A stretch of DNA of 64,000 bases from Kappaphycus alvarezii (GCA_002205965.3 NADL03000675.1:930001-994000), one strand, 5' to 3'. Shown: positions 38,150 to 47,929, counted from the first letter of the stretch. Made by a program: numbers and translations. The notes: generated by a model not told the origin, from the sequence alone.

Positions 38150-39865
38150 ACAGAAAGGATCGAATCTAAAGTGTCGAGCTCAGTTTGCTCATGAGTGAGC
38201 AAGGTGTTATTTGATTGATTTTCCACTGCATCAGGCTGACATAATTCTTCTTCCCCTTTGATTAAATCGGCGAGTACGTGGACTAAAGACTCCCCCTTTG
38301 CAACCTGCTGCGTGCAAATTCTGCAACTGCACCAGGGTCACACTTATGTTTCGGAGACCAATCGGGAGCACCGCACTTCCACATTCACCTTTCGATTTGC
38401 CAACCGGCTTTTATTGGGTAGTACGTCCGTGAATATGTGTATTACGGAGCCGATTCTTGGGCTGACGAGAGAGTTGGGGGGAATTGCGCCCATAACACGT
38501 AATGTTCGTCTCGTGCTCAGCGCAATGATTCACATGTCCAGTCAAAGAACTTGCGTCTTGATTTTAATTTCCCGTGATAAGTTCGATTTGGCGGAGGTTC
38601 TGTATAGATTCGTGGAGGGTTCTTACGAAGTTGTTGAACGAATATCCCTGGGAATTGATGCTTTGGATCGGTATACGGGACCAGCTTTGGAACTCAGTAA
38701 CAGCCTTTCAAAGATAATCAATCTTATGAGCGTCGGAACCGAAATCAGGAGGGCATTGCGGAAGAAGCTCGTTAATATGATCAACCATTTTGGTCAGCAT
38801 AACCGAAATATCAGAGATATCGTTGTCGCTCATGAAACTTCGCAGTGGTAGAATTTCGAGGGATCCTTCACTTTAAGTTGACGTGCGTCGTTGACATACT
38901 CAGCTAGCATGACGCGTACCGTTTCACCGTAAGACATGGATTCATGGCAGTTGCCAAAGAAAAACTTGCGAGCCGGGCCATCGAAAGTGTGAATGAAAAA
39001 ATCGGCCTTCTGGGACGGGGACAGTCCGTACTGAAAAGCTGCAACATTGCACATCTTCAAATTTTCGTTGATATCCTGGGGCAAATCTCCCGAGAAGCGC
39101 ATATCCGTAAACATTTGTTGAATTTAATTTGCCTTGCGGGAGTCATCAAGATGGCCAGCGTCTCGGGAGCGAGGAGAATTAAGATCCATGGTAGGTTGAG
39201 AGGGGCAAGCGACATCAACCTTGTAGCTAGGCAACGGCACAACTGGGACCTGCTTTAAACGGAGTGGGACATTGGGAGGACAAAACACTTGCGGCACAGT
39301 TTGGTTGGATTCGAAGTAACCAACTCTAGAGGCTTTGATCCACTGTCGAAGCTGTTTGGACTCACATTACCGGAACGAATACCACCGGTGCGGTGAATCG
39401 GGGCATCTTTCATTTCCTTATACTGAACTATGCAGTGCAGCCTATGAAGAAGCAGAGCCAAGAGAGTAACGACACTATCTTGTCATTCCTCTCAGAACTC
39501 GTGAGGAGCAATGCCTGCATAAAGGGCTCAGGGATCATTTAGAACTAGAACAAGTCGGCGACTTGGATCAGAACGGTAAACAAAAAGATCGCTGAACTGT
39601 AAAGGCTTTCGCTGAAGAAGACATGGGCTGGAGGTAGCATGTCACGGATGTACTCGGCTACCTCCTCACCATCAGGCGGATCCCAAACACTTGACGGTCC
39701 GGGCTCCCCATCTTCTTCGGCGTCAGGATGGAAGAATTCCAAAGTCGACTTGGCTGCCAGCATCAGTGCGGAAGAGTACTCATCCTTGAATGTAGCAGTC
39801 TTAATTTTCTTCATTATCTTGCGAGCTTTAGCTTTAAACGCGCTGATAGTGGTCGGCGGCATCAT
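38150..39865 (-). pseudogene. Ty3/gypsy-type gag remnant
   Basis: The minus-strand start is the ORF 39865-39545, with a helical N-terminus and Pro/Asp-rich linker. A capsid-like segment follows in ORF 39114-38830: MRFSGDLPQDINENLKMC, KADFFIHTFDGPARKFFF, YGETVRVMLAEYVNDARQL. This matches the Retrotrans_gag pattern 'F.G......F...........F...l.g.A..w'. After a frameshift the translation continues to a knuckle-like motif, KCGAPDWSPKHKCDPGAV (~38350), then VLADLIKGEEE. The protease and pol expected next are missing. Copia sequence starts instead. Confidence 0.6.
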
Positions 39866-40139
39866 GAGCGACGATTAAGGCGAACTTATCGGCTGTAAAT
39901 CGGTACAATAATTGGAAGGTAAAGCGTTGGCGAAAGGGAACGCGAAAGGGAACTTATGGTTTGGGGCCTGAAAAGACGAGCCTTAAATCCAGATTGTCGT
40001 GAGACCCTTTTTTTCGCGGCGCGTGATCCTCGCAACGGCGATCGGCGCGATATTGTAGAACATATTAATATAAAGGTTGTTCATTGAGAAGGGCCAGGGC
40101 GGACGCCTCGGCGATGCAACGGACTGGATAGTGTTCAAC

Positions 40140-40207
40140 GTTGCCATTCTTCTCTCATGGTGCCGTCCCAGTCGTTGCCATACTTCTCTCATGGTGCCGT
40201 CCCACTC
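40140..40207 (+). repeat. 34-bp direct tandem duplication
   Basis: Two 34-bp units starting GTTGCCAT at 40140 and 40174 differ at two positions. Confidence 0.9.
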
Positions 40208-40306
40208 AGGGGCAAGAGGGTGACACAATCGACAATATGTACAGTAGGCCACCCGCGCACCCAGCGAGCCATACCGTGACGGGGTATTGCGGGGTGCCAA
40301 TTTCAT

Positions 40307-40400
40307 TACAGTGTACGGTACAGTAGTAACCAATTACAGTGTCAAAAACAGTACAGTACAGTAGTAAGTACCGTAATCGACGTACAGTAGCGGCGGTGTG
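40307..40400. repeat. ACAGTA/TACTGT short-motif cluster
   Basis: Repeated TACAGT or CAGTAC motifs occur, including GTACAGTACAGTAGTAAGTA around 40351-40370. Confidence 0.6.
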
Positions 40401-40598
40401 AACCTTCGATTTTGGGCGATGTGGGGGTTTTCGTAGGAATTGGAAAGAATGAAATAATTTGAAGGGATCGCGAGCGCGTCAGCAGCGCTCAGGACCCCTC
40501 CTGTTTTGGCTCATTTTTCAGGGTTTGCAAAGCACATCTTTCGGATGCCAGCATCTGACAATGAAAATTGGGGTTGCCTTTCAAACGGTTGCAGTCTC

Positions 40599-40612
40599 AG
40601 TGAATGCTCACT
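40599..40612. repeat. isolated 14-bp palindrome of the recombinase-array type
   Basis: The sequence is AGTGAATGCTCACT, matching the array consensus AGTGAAyrTTCACT at 13 of 14 positions. It is about 1 kb outside the left array. Confidence 0.6.
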
Positions 40613-40836
40613 AGATTACGCCGGCAGATACAATTACTTACAATTACTGAAGCGCCTGTTTAATTGTTCAATTTCAAAGCTCCCAAAAGCAAAACAACTC
40701 TTTTTACTGAAAACATTAATCAGTGCATTGTGTACCCTGCGAAGGATACCTTAAGATCCTAGAATATTGAACTCAGGAAACGATTTCAAACAACGGTTCT
40801 CAGTTTTTCAAAGTCCAAAGCATCGCTTTGAATTAA

Positions 40837-41229
40837 ATGTATCCTGCTGAAGTAAGTCAAAGGCCTCTGCAGGTAGGAGGATCAGGGGAAGGCAACTTAC
40901 CGAAGAAATCGTATGCAATTTTAAAGAGGAAAGAAACGAGCAGACTAATTTCCAGTATTCTGAAGAATCGAGGACATTTCCTCACAAAGAAGCTCGCCAG
41001 TATCTGTCAAGAAGCAGTCCAAGAATTTGCGCTCCCATACATCCCTTGGATAGAAAGCAAAACAACTACAGAAAACGATCGGAAGAGAAACATTGACATT
41101 ACGTCTTTTGAAAGCAATGGAAGAGAAGAAACAGAAAACACAGAAGTCATAAACCAACAAAAGCCCTTTCCCGAAACTAATTTACCCCCTTCGCACGAAG
41201 TAGTTCCGCGGATCAGAAATATGAGATAA
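40837..41229 (+). CDS. hypothetical 130-aa charged protein next to recombinase element
   Basis: I do not recognise this ORF. It is rich in Lys, Glu, Arg and Thr with a helical middle (RLISSILKNRGHFLTKKLAS). It is followed by an Asn/Glu-rich tail. It points toward the tyrosine recombinase, which is on the other strand, and one copy of the element-type palindrome (40599-40612) lies 225 bp upstream. It may be a second gene of that element or a chance ORF. Confidence 0.3.
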   Translation: MYPAEVSQRPLQVGGSGEGNLPKKSYAILKRKETSRLISSILKNRGHFLTKKLASICQEAVQEFALPYIPWIESKTTTENDRKRNIDITSFESNGREETENTEVINQQKPFPETNLPPSHEVVPRIRNMR

Positions 41230-41599
41230 GTTATTGATATAGTCTAGATGTGGAGATACGGTTCCGAAAGCCGCCAAATATCACTATTGAAGTTACTGAT
41301 GACTTCATAATCACGACGCAGCATCTGACCCGGTTAAAATGACCTTTGGTGGAAGAATAGCGGAAATAAGTCTCCTTTTTCTAGAATCAGGAGACTCATC
41401 TCTCTGTTTCTAATTGACGGGTTGTCAGAATCAGACGAGGGAACGAAAGGATCTTGGAATATAGGAATTGAGAAATTTAAGAACAGATGGGAGAACACTA
41501 CCCTTTCTAAAGTACTCAAAGCTAGCCAAATGGAGGCATCAAAGAAGCCAGAGTAAACTCTCGAAAGGATTCTTCTCCAAACTGATACTAAATATGCTG

Positions 41600-41857
41600 A
41601 GTTACCATTTATTGAGTCTATTACTAAGTGACTATTCAGGAAAGCAACCGTAAGGGGAACATTCACTAAGATAAATATTAAGTGAACAATCACTACGATA
41701 TATGCAAAGTGAACATTCCCTATTGTATGGGCCTATTGAGCACTAGTTACATTAATGCATTAGCACAATTTCACAGCTTGTATTAAGTATGTTGTAAAAT
41801 CAATACGGTATTGCATAGTGGATGCTTACTGCCCTAGTCTAGTATTGAACAGTCACT
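41600..41857. promoter_or_regulatory. array of ~10 palindromic 14-mers, 27-bp period, left of tyrosine recombinase
   Basis: Units start at 41600, 41627, 41654, 41681, 41708, 41735, 41762, 41789, 41817 and 41844, so steps are 27 bp with one of 28. The clearest units are AGTGAACAATCACT (41681), AGTGAACATTCCCT (41708) and AGTGGATGCTTACT (41817). Units 41600, 41735, 41762 and 41789 are degenerate and are recognised mainly by phase. Linkers are 13 bp and partly conserved (ACATTAA or ATTAAGT). The array ends 9 bp before the stop codon of the recombinase, which lies on the minus strand. It is a likely multi-site protein-binding platform, for the recombinase or a regulator. Confidence 0.75.
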
Positions 41858-41866
41858 ACAGATTCT

Positions 41867-42883
41867 TTAGATCTCTTCAAAATCAGCAAGCCATTCTTGG
41901 ACCTCATTAAACTCCTCTGAGTCTAGCAGTTTGTCCAATTCAGATCTAGCATAGGCATGAGCAGTTGCGTCGCTGGAAGTGGCAAAGTCTGGTGCCCGTT
42001 TTTCAAAAAGGTCATTGAAGCCCTCTGTGTACCTTATGTATGCATTTTGCCCTCGCATACCAATCTAATTCAGAATAAGCAAGTCCTTGCACCCTAAAAA
42101 CCGCAAAAGTTGAACACATATCCTTTTCCCATTGTGTGCAGACCAAGTCCATGAGAATGAATTTGGAAAAACGTTCTCCAGGCCATCTTCGGAGTATGTC
42201 GTGACGGCAGGAATTGTAATTCTTACACTTTTCACTAATACCAAACTCAACGCCGTATTTCGACACTTTGACATCTTCCATTCGAATCTTTGATACTTCA
42301 TCGTATCGCATACCACAATTCATTGATGTCAACATAAATGCGTGGAGACAAATATTTTTCCTTTTCACAGCCTCCTTACCAAGTAAGTATTCTTTTCCGT
42401 GTTCAATAATATGTTCAGCAGTCAATTGGGGGGATGTGCGTACAACATTCCCAAGGGAAGAAAGCTTCTTAGAGTGCATCTTTCGGAATTCTTTGACGGA
42501 TATATTACCCTCCAATGGGTTCCCACCTGCGATTAAGGACCCATTTCTACCTCCTGAAAGCTTCCACAGCGAGAGAAACCCTTCATCTCGAAAAACATTT
42601 CTTAGGGCGGTGATGATACCTGTCACGGCGTCCCTTCCCTTCAATTCATCGCTCTGAATATTTCCATTCTGAAAATCCTCAAGTCCTGAATACTTGAAGA
42701 GTAGATTGATGACAAGCTTTGACGACTCCGGCCCCACCGTCTCTGGATCCCCTAAACCGTGCTCCTGAGCATATTCCTTCAGTAACTTCCGTGTCTGGGT
42801 TTTTTCTTCACAGCGGAGACGTTGAGTACATGAGTGACAATTTCAGTCTCTGGAAGCAGTTTACGGGCTGTTCTTGTTGCCAT
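41867..42883 (-). CDS. tyrosine recombinase, possibly Crypton-like (two frame breaks)
   Basis: The reading starts at ATG 42883 (MATRTARKLL). It moves after one missing base in an A-run (~42800) into the 241-codon ORF ending at 42012. A helical core-binding half is followed by the catalytic domain: FMLTSMNCGMRYDEVSKIRM holds the conserved Arg I of tyrosine recombinases. The C-terminus continues in another frame (ORF 42058-41867), where IGMRGQNAYIRYTEGF resembles the region around the nucleophilic Tyr (AYIRY). The His-x-x-Arg box is not clear (region CSTFAVFRVQG). The family cuts and rejoins DNA through a 3'-phosphotyrosine. No RT or RNase H is adjacent, so a Crypton-type DNA element fits better than DIRS. 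Palindrome arrays lie on both sides. Stop is TAA at 41867. Confidence 0.6.
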
Positions 42884-43076
42884 ATTCTTGATCAACCAGC
42901 AAAGAATAGTAATTTAAAGAATGGGATCTGCAGTGTTCGCCGTCCGAAAAAATCCTTTAATTTATCAAAGAAATGAAACTGAAAAGTAATTTGACAGCTC
43001 AGTAGTGGAAGTTGCCGCTCGTTTTACAGTCATTTCTGCGCCACAGGGGGCCTAGTGGGATCTCATCAGTCCATTT

Positions 43077-43090
43077 AGTGATTATTCACT
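43077..43090. repeat. single 14-bp palindrome upstream of recombinase
   Basis: The sequence AGTGATTATTCACT lies about 190 bp upstream of the recombinase ATG and about 185 bp from the right array. It is well placed to act on the recombinase promoter. Confidence 0.7.
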
Positions 43091-43274
43091 AAAAGTGATA
43101 GTGCATGTTCTCGTTTTTGAGCTGAATGGCGGAGAGGTGTATAGTAACAATATGAAGAAATTATTGTGGTTATACCACCATTCGAATCTATTAAAGTCTA
43201 TTGTAAAACACATGCCACATATCACGGTGCATGACGAAAGAACGGATGGTTGTCTGGTTTTCCGTAGTCTATTT

Positions 43275-43513
43275 AGTGAACGATCACTGCATTAAGTACT
43301 TAGTGTGAATTCACTACATTAAGTACCTAGTGAATGTTCACTATACTAGGTGCCTTGTTTAAATTCACATGTCAAGACTAATTTGGTGAATATTCACTTC
43401 AACTACAAAAGATTGGTCATGAGCCACTACAACAATTCATTGAAGTTTTTCACTCACAAGTTTTGATATAGGAAAGAGTAGCATGCTTTGTGTAATGAAG
43501 AAAAACATTCACT
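43275..43513. promoter_or_regulatory. array of palindromic 14-mers, 27-30-bp period, right of tyrosine recombinase
   Basis: Units start at 43275 (AGTGAACGATCACT), 43302 (AGTGTGAATTCACT), 43329 (AGTGAATGTTCACT), 43356 (degenerate), 43385 (GGTGAATATTCACT), 43415 and 43441 (half-conserved) and 43500 (right half only). The first four are spaced exactly 27 bp. The 13-bp linkers after the first two are nearly identical (CATTAAGTAC core). Motif, period and linker are shared with the left array at 41600-41857, so both arrays have one origin. Confidence 0.75.
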
Positions 43514-43726
43514 GTACCCCTTCTCGATAAAGAAAGAATTGAGGATGACATTTTCATGCACACTGGACTTTCCAGAAACTGAACCGGTTTTACCGGTCCA
43601 CTAGTCTTCTTTCTGCTGCAATAGCTCTGTCAAAATTGATACATGGCCAATTTTGTACTTGCGCATTAGTTTGACCAAGAATTCAGAGTCATTGGTGTGC
43701 ATTGTATCCTAAATAGAAAAAAAGTG

Positions 43727-43999
43727 TTATTGTAGAGCGATATTTCGGACTTGCTTAATCTTCTGGGTTCTTGACTTTTTGGAACGAATTCTTTTGACGT
43801 CATTCTCAAATTCATACCCGTAATTGTTAAGAACTTGGTTCTTTATTTTTGCGGAAGCGCAACACATGTGAGTCACAACAGAAAGAGCAGATAACCCATT
43901 GCTACCTGCATCCATCATATTCCCCGTACTACATAATTCCATCGAACTTTTTGCAAGTCCAAAGGAATCTATGCATATATCTTTATCTTCGAAAATCAT
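43727..43999 (-). CDS. hypothetical ORF, 90 aa, beside right array
   Basis: The family is unknown. The N-terminus is MIFEDKDICIDSFGLAKSSM and the C-terminus is strongly basic (RIRSKKSRTQKIKQ). Just after it on the minus strand is a pyrimidine-rich TTTTTTTCTATTTAG. An open stretch follows (HTNDSEFLVKLMRKYKIGHV), which could be a 3' splice site and a further exon. The ORF may belong to the recombinase element or to a neighbouring decayed gene. Confidence 0.3.
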   Translation of the reverse strand: MIFEDKDICIDSFGLAKSSMELCSTGNMMDAGSNGLSALSVVTHMCCASAKIKNQVLNNYGYEFENDVKRIRSKKSRTQKIKQVRNIALQ

Positions 44000-44090
44000 C
44001 GCCTCTTGTCACCGTTTTCATAGACGTCGCACTACTCCCAGCCACTATCCTGCCCGCTATCCATTGTCCAACTATGGGACAAAGCGTTCT

Positions 44091-44321
44091 TCAAATCCTT
44101 ATCGATTGCGTAAAAACAGGAACAATACCATTCATGGACCGCGCAAGTTTCTCGAGCAAGTCAAATATTTTGACAATGTCTTCGCAGTTCACATTGTGAA
44201 GAGTATCCGAGTTAAACCTATCCGCAGAAATATCAAACCGATCAATGAAGCTTTTCCTAGCATCCACATAAACTTTCTCTAACCACTTCCTTACCTTTGT
44301 GATCAAATCATCAACTTTCAA
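44091..44321 (-). CDS. hypothetical helical ORF, 76 aa
   Basis: This is a charged, helix-rich minus-strand ORF (MKVDDLITKVRKWLEKVYVD, later IVKIFDLLEKLARSM). It lies upstream of and on the same strand as 43727-43999. The two could be exons of one gene, since the frame is lost between them. No family is recognised. Confidence 0.28.
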   Translation of the reverse strand: MKVDDLITKVRKWLEKVYVDARKSFIDRFDISADRFNSDTLHNVNCEDIVKIFDLLEKLARSMNGIVPVFTQSIRI

Positions 44322-44595
44322 AATTCTTTCTTTCTCCGATCCATGGCGGATTTAGATCTTTCTGAGCCCGTGCTGAATGATACGGAGCCGTCACACCATG
44401 AGACCGTGACTTGAAAAACCAAGCACAGCAAAAACAAAAGTAGTATAGGAGGTAAAGCACGGACCCAAATAGGCATGAAAACAGATATATCTCGAGCTCT
44501 GTTCATTTCCAGAACACTCTGCTTCAGCCGGTAAGCAGCAATTTTTTCGTCTTATGATAGACTGCCTTCAGATTTCCCCATGCCTGCGCCCCAAA

Positions 44596-44880
44596 TCATT
44601 TCAACCACCCTATTCGAAGCCCGCAAGTACTGTTGCCCCCTGTTGTTTGCGTTTTGGAAACGTTCTTTGTATTTTTGAAGTCATCGACGCCAAGGGACAG
44701 TCGGCATTTACTGTGAAGTACCATTGCGAGTTCCTTTTCCCAAGGCGTCTCAGCTCGCGGTGTCACATACACGGTAACATCATTCCATAACGGGGATCGT
44801 GACGGTGACGATATAATTTCCCAGAGAGCATCATTCGCTACGTCGTTGCATTTGTACGACACTTCCCTGTTATGAGGCAT
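44596..44880 (-). CDS. hypothetical ORF, 94 aa
   Basis: The peptide looks coherent (DALWEIISSPSRSPLWNDVT, then PWEKELAMVLHSKCRLSLGV) but matches no domain I know. A short ORF with a hydrophobic N-terminal segment (44506-44318) follows on the same strand. Both may be parts of a decayed gene. Confidence 0.22.
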   Translation of the reverse strand: MPHNREVSYKCNDVANDALWEIISSPSRSPLWNDVTVYVTPRAETPWEKELAMVLHSKCRLSLGVDDFKNTKNVSKTQTTGGNSTCGLRIGWLK

Positions 44881-45140
44881 TGTAGTTTTGATCTTTGGCG
44901 CTGTCTCCGATGTGGCCTCGGATATGATATGGCGTCAATGTTGCAGGATGGTTTGTAGTTCCAACTAAGAAGGAAGTCCGGAGGCGCTGATGAAAAGCGA
45001 GATCTTGAGCGATAATTCTGGCGGGAGATCTCTCGCGCTTGAGTGAGGAGATGTGTGTGGAAAAGGAAGGGTACTTGTCCATCCTTTATTGGCTGGTGGG
45101 CGTTGTGGGAACAGCAATGATGGCTTTCATGGGCATACAT

Positions 45141-45474
45141 GCAGCATATAATGTGGCTTTGACTACGGTATGGGGTCTATTAAATCTCAAACGCAAAGAC
45201 TCGCTCTCTGAGCAATAATGAATGCAAGTTCTGTTTATGGCCCACAGTAGTATTGCACTCAATGCATTAAAATTTGATTGAAAACTGATAATTATACTTT
45301 AAAAAATGTATTTCTATCGCCAATTACCGCCAAGGACATACAGTTGAGCAAATACGCAGTCAATACGCATTTGCGCAATTTCAAATTACTACTTTTTGCT
45401 CTCCGCCCCATAGCTCCTCCCCCAGTCTTGCTACCTACATTATATAAAGGTAGGTGTTACGGCAAGAAGGTGCT
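45141..45474. other. no gene seen
   Basis: AT-rich left half and CT-rich right half, between the hypothetical ORFs and the minisatellite. Confidence 0.4.
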
Positions 45475-46170
45475 GAGGAACTGCACTGCGATACACCGAG
45501 CATTGGGAGGGAGGATAGGGGGGTCTGCCGTATGGCGTCGAGTTGCGGCCGGGGGCTGGTTGGGGTGGCGATTGTGCATAGCTACAGGGGGTCTTGTGGG
45601 GGAGAGGTGGCGGCTGCACATGGCTGCTGGGGGGATTGCGGAGGAGAGGTGGGGACTGTGCATAGCTACAGGGGGGCTGGGGGGGAGAGGTGGGGATTGT
45701 ATATGGGGAGTGGTGGCTTGTGGGGGGTGAGGTGGGGAATGTGCATGGGCAGGGAGGGTGAAGTGGGGGGTGAGGTGGGGACTGCACATGGGTAGGGGGG
45801 GTGAAGTGGGGACTGTGCATGGGTATGGCTCCGGGGGCCTTATGGGAGGAGAGGTAGCGGCTGCGATGGCTGCCGGGGGGACTGCGGGGGGAGAGGTGGG
45901 GACTGCGCATGGGTAGGTGAGATGTTTGCTGCAATAATGCGATGTGCTGAGGCTTAGAGGGGAGGGGGTGAGGAATGTGGATACGAGAGGGTACAGGTGC
46001 CGAAGTTGTGTGAGGTGCTGTGGCGGGGGGTATGGCTGGGGGTTGTGGCTGGGAGGGTGGGTGGATGCAGATTGTGCTCTGGTAGGGGACGGGTGCTGGA
46101 GTGGTATAAAGTGTTGCGGCTTTGGAGGGGAAGGAGAGCAGGGCTTGTGCAGCTGTAGCACGGGTTTGTG
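45475..46170. repeat. G-rich, strand-asymmetric degenerate minisatellite
   Basis: About 700 bp are almost free of C on the + strand except in short GCATGG, GCATAG or GCACATGG steps. Units are like GAGGTGGGGACTGTGCATAG with irregular spacing (about 25-60 bp). All three minus frames stay open and give Pro/Ser-rich peptides such as SPHLSP and CSYAQSPP. I treat this as a property of the repeat, not as a gene. It lies directly behind the 3' end of the Harbinger-like transposase. Confidence 0.75.
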
Positions 46171-46245
46171 CTGATGTTTGGTGAAGTGATGTGGCCAAAA
46201 GGTATGGCTGGAAGGCGGGGAGGGTTAGGGGAACGCAAGGAGTAT

Positions 46246-47568
46246 TTACTGGGTAGAAGGCTGAGTTTTGCGGAACTCTGAGGCTCTAAATCGCATTGCG
46301 GTCAATCTACGTCGCTTGTTTCGGTAACGCGTTTTTGTTTGCTTGCAATTTTCGTTGAGTTCGTTTCCGATTTTGTGGAGGCGATTTTTCACACTGCGGT
46401 GATGGGCGGCATCTTCTGTGCGCAGCGGATGCATCTGAACGTGCACATTGGTAAGTGCAGCGCATAATCTGAACACTGAGTCGTAGTGGTCCTCCTTCCA
46501 TCTCCCCTTCCCTCTCATTACGCCCCATAACATCTTCAACCTCCCGAACCAGTTCTCAACAACAATGCGGTCAGATGAAATTTTCTTATTTTTTGCCTCC
46601 TCTTCCATGGTTAACCTTCAATTCTTGGGCTTCTTCTTTGGGATGATAGCACGAACTATCTCCGCCGCTCCTTGATATCCCTTGTCCATGAGCACCACCC
46701 AGTGATTCGGGTACTTTCCGGACAACATTCCAATATCAGCAGTTGCTCCAACCTCACCATCTTTCTTTATTAGGGCCTTCTTGTGAAACAGAGCATTTCG
46801 TTGAAAAATTTCGAGGTCTGGAACAATTCCAGGGTCGTGCGCAGTGACATCCACAGCGACCCCATTCCTCAGTACACTAACTTCTACTTTATACCCATAC
46901 AACTTGTGTTTTCCAGAAAAGTACGGCTTTTCTTCTTGCGTATTACCAGTTGGACGGTTGCACTGCTGAAGAGTAACGTCCGTGGCATATCTGGCAAAGG
47001 GATAGTTCTGAAACCGCACACCGTCCTCAAGCAGCTCCCCAAACTTAAAGTTCATCTCATTGTCTTTGACAAGGGGATCGTAAGCAGCATCAGATAGATT
47101 ATCAATAAACTTAACAATCATCTTTTCAAAAGTTGGGCCCTTGATGTTGAATATTTTGGCTACAACATCCCAATGAGTCCCAAACTTGAGGACCACCAAA
47201 CACATAAACAAAACATCCTTACCAAAGTACGGGCACTTTCTGCCGGGACCGTTGTTGTAAAATTCCCTTACGGTATCCGCAAACATATTTTAGATAGTAC
47301 TGAATTCAACAGCGTCAAAATTGATCATTTCGCGAACGTCAGTGGCTCCCCCAGTATTGTAAAATGCATCAAAAACAGGGCTGTCAGAATCATTCTCTTC
47401 GTCGCTCTCAATTGCGTTGTTGGGGGCTGCAAATCGAGCGAGTTCCTCTGCCCTATCTGCAGCCGCCTCGGCCAGGATTTCCAACGCATTTTGTGCTTCT
47501 GTAGGAGAGGGAACAGGAACATTACATTCCATGGTGACGTTATTGGCTGTGCTGGGGCGAGGAGGCAA
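46246..47568 (-). pseudogene. Harbinger-like DDE_4 transposase, near-intact, two nonsense codons
   Basis: The minus strand has one continuous 441-codon frame from ATG 47568 to the stop at 46246. It is broken only by TAA at 47290-47292 and TGA at 46618-46620, with no frameshift. The N-terminal ~90 residues are acidic and Ala-rich. The middle carries an IS4/Harbinger-type DDE core: ARYATDVTLQQCNRP (first Asp), KHKLYGYKVEVSVL, WVVLMDKGYQG (second Asp). After the TGA comes VVENWFGRLKMLWGVMR with the catalytic Glu. All three catalytic residues are present, unlike the other transposases here. It resembles the DDE_4 proteins common in oomycetes. TIRs were not found. Confidence 0.8.
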
Positions 47569-47929
47569 TTTGGGTCTGGCAAGGGAACAGAATTGCGCGG
47601 TTTTCTCTGAAAAAGTGTAACCGTTCGATGTACTGTAGCGTTTTTCGTATTATACTAAGTCAAATCGTAAAAGCCGCTATCTTCGATTGGAAACGATTGC
47701 AGCTTCGTATTTACCGCCAATTATACTTGGTGGCGGGTTTTTTTCTCATTTTGAAAAGCTTATGTCATTTGCGCGCGAATTTGCATAATCTGGATTAACT
47801 GATAAATAAAAGAATATATTCGGAATGCATACTAGCGCAATCGAATTTCATTGGCTCCCATATCAGTGGCTGTATACTTGATTGAGAGTACTCTTGTAGA
47901 GATACTACTACAGATCGAATTTAACACAT

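Larger units (their letters stand above)
39880..40598. other. intergenic with short repeats
   Basis: No gene is seen. The stretch contains the 34-bp duplication at 40140-40207 and a run of ACAGTA/GTACAG motifs at 40235-40400, like those at 48.9 and 60.8 kb. Confidence 0.5.

Noticed and set aside
38258-38851. 197-codon + strand ORF
   Set aside because: It is antisense to the gag-like sequence read on the minus strand, which has the recognisable knuckle motif.
41600-41857. CRISPR-like array (short repeats with spacers) beside a recombinase
   Set aside because: The repeats are 14-bp palindromes that vary between units and the 13-bp linkers are themselves partly conserved. The sequence is eukaryotic and no cas gene is present. 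Multi-site protein binding explains it better.
45440-46198. 252-codon Pro/Ser-rich minus-strand ORF
   Set aside because: All three minus frames are open over the same stretch because of the G-rich repeat. There is no signal peptide or domain, so it is a composition artefact.
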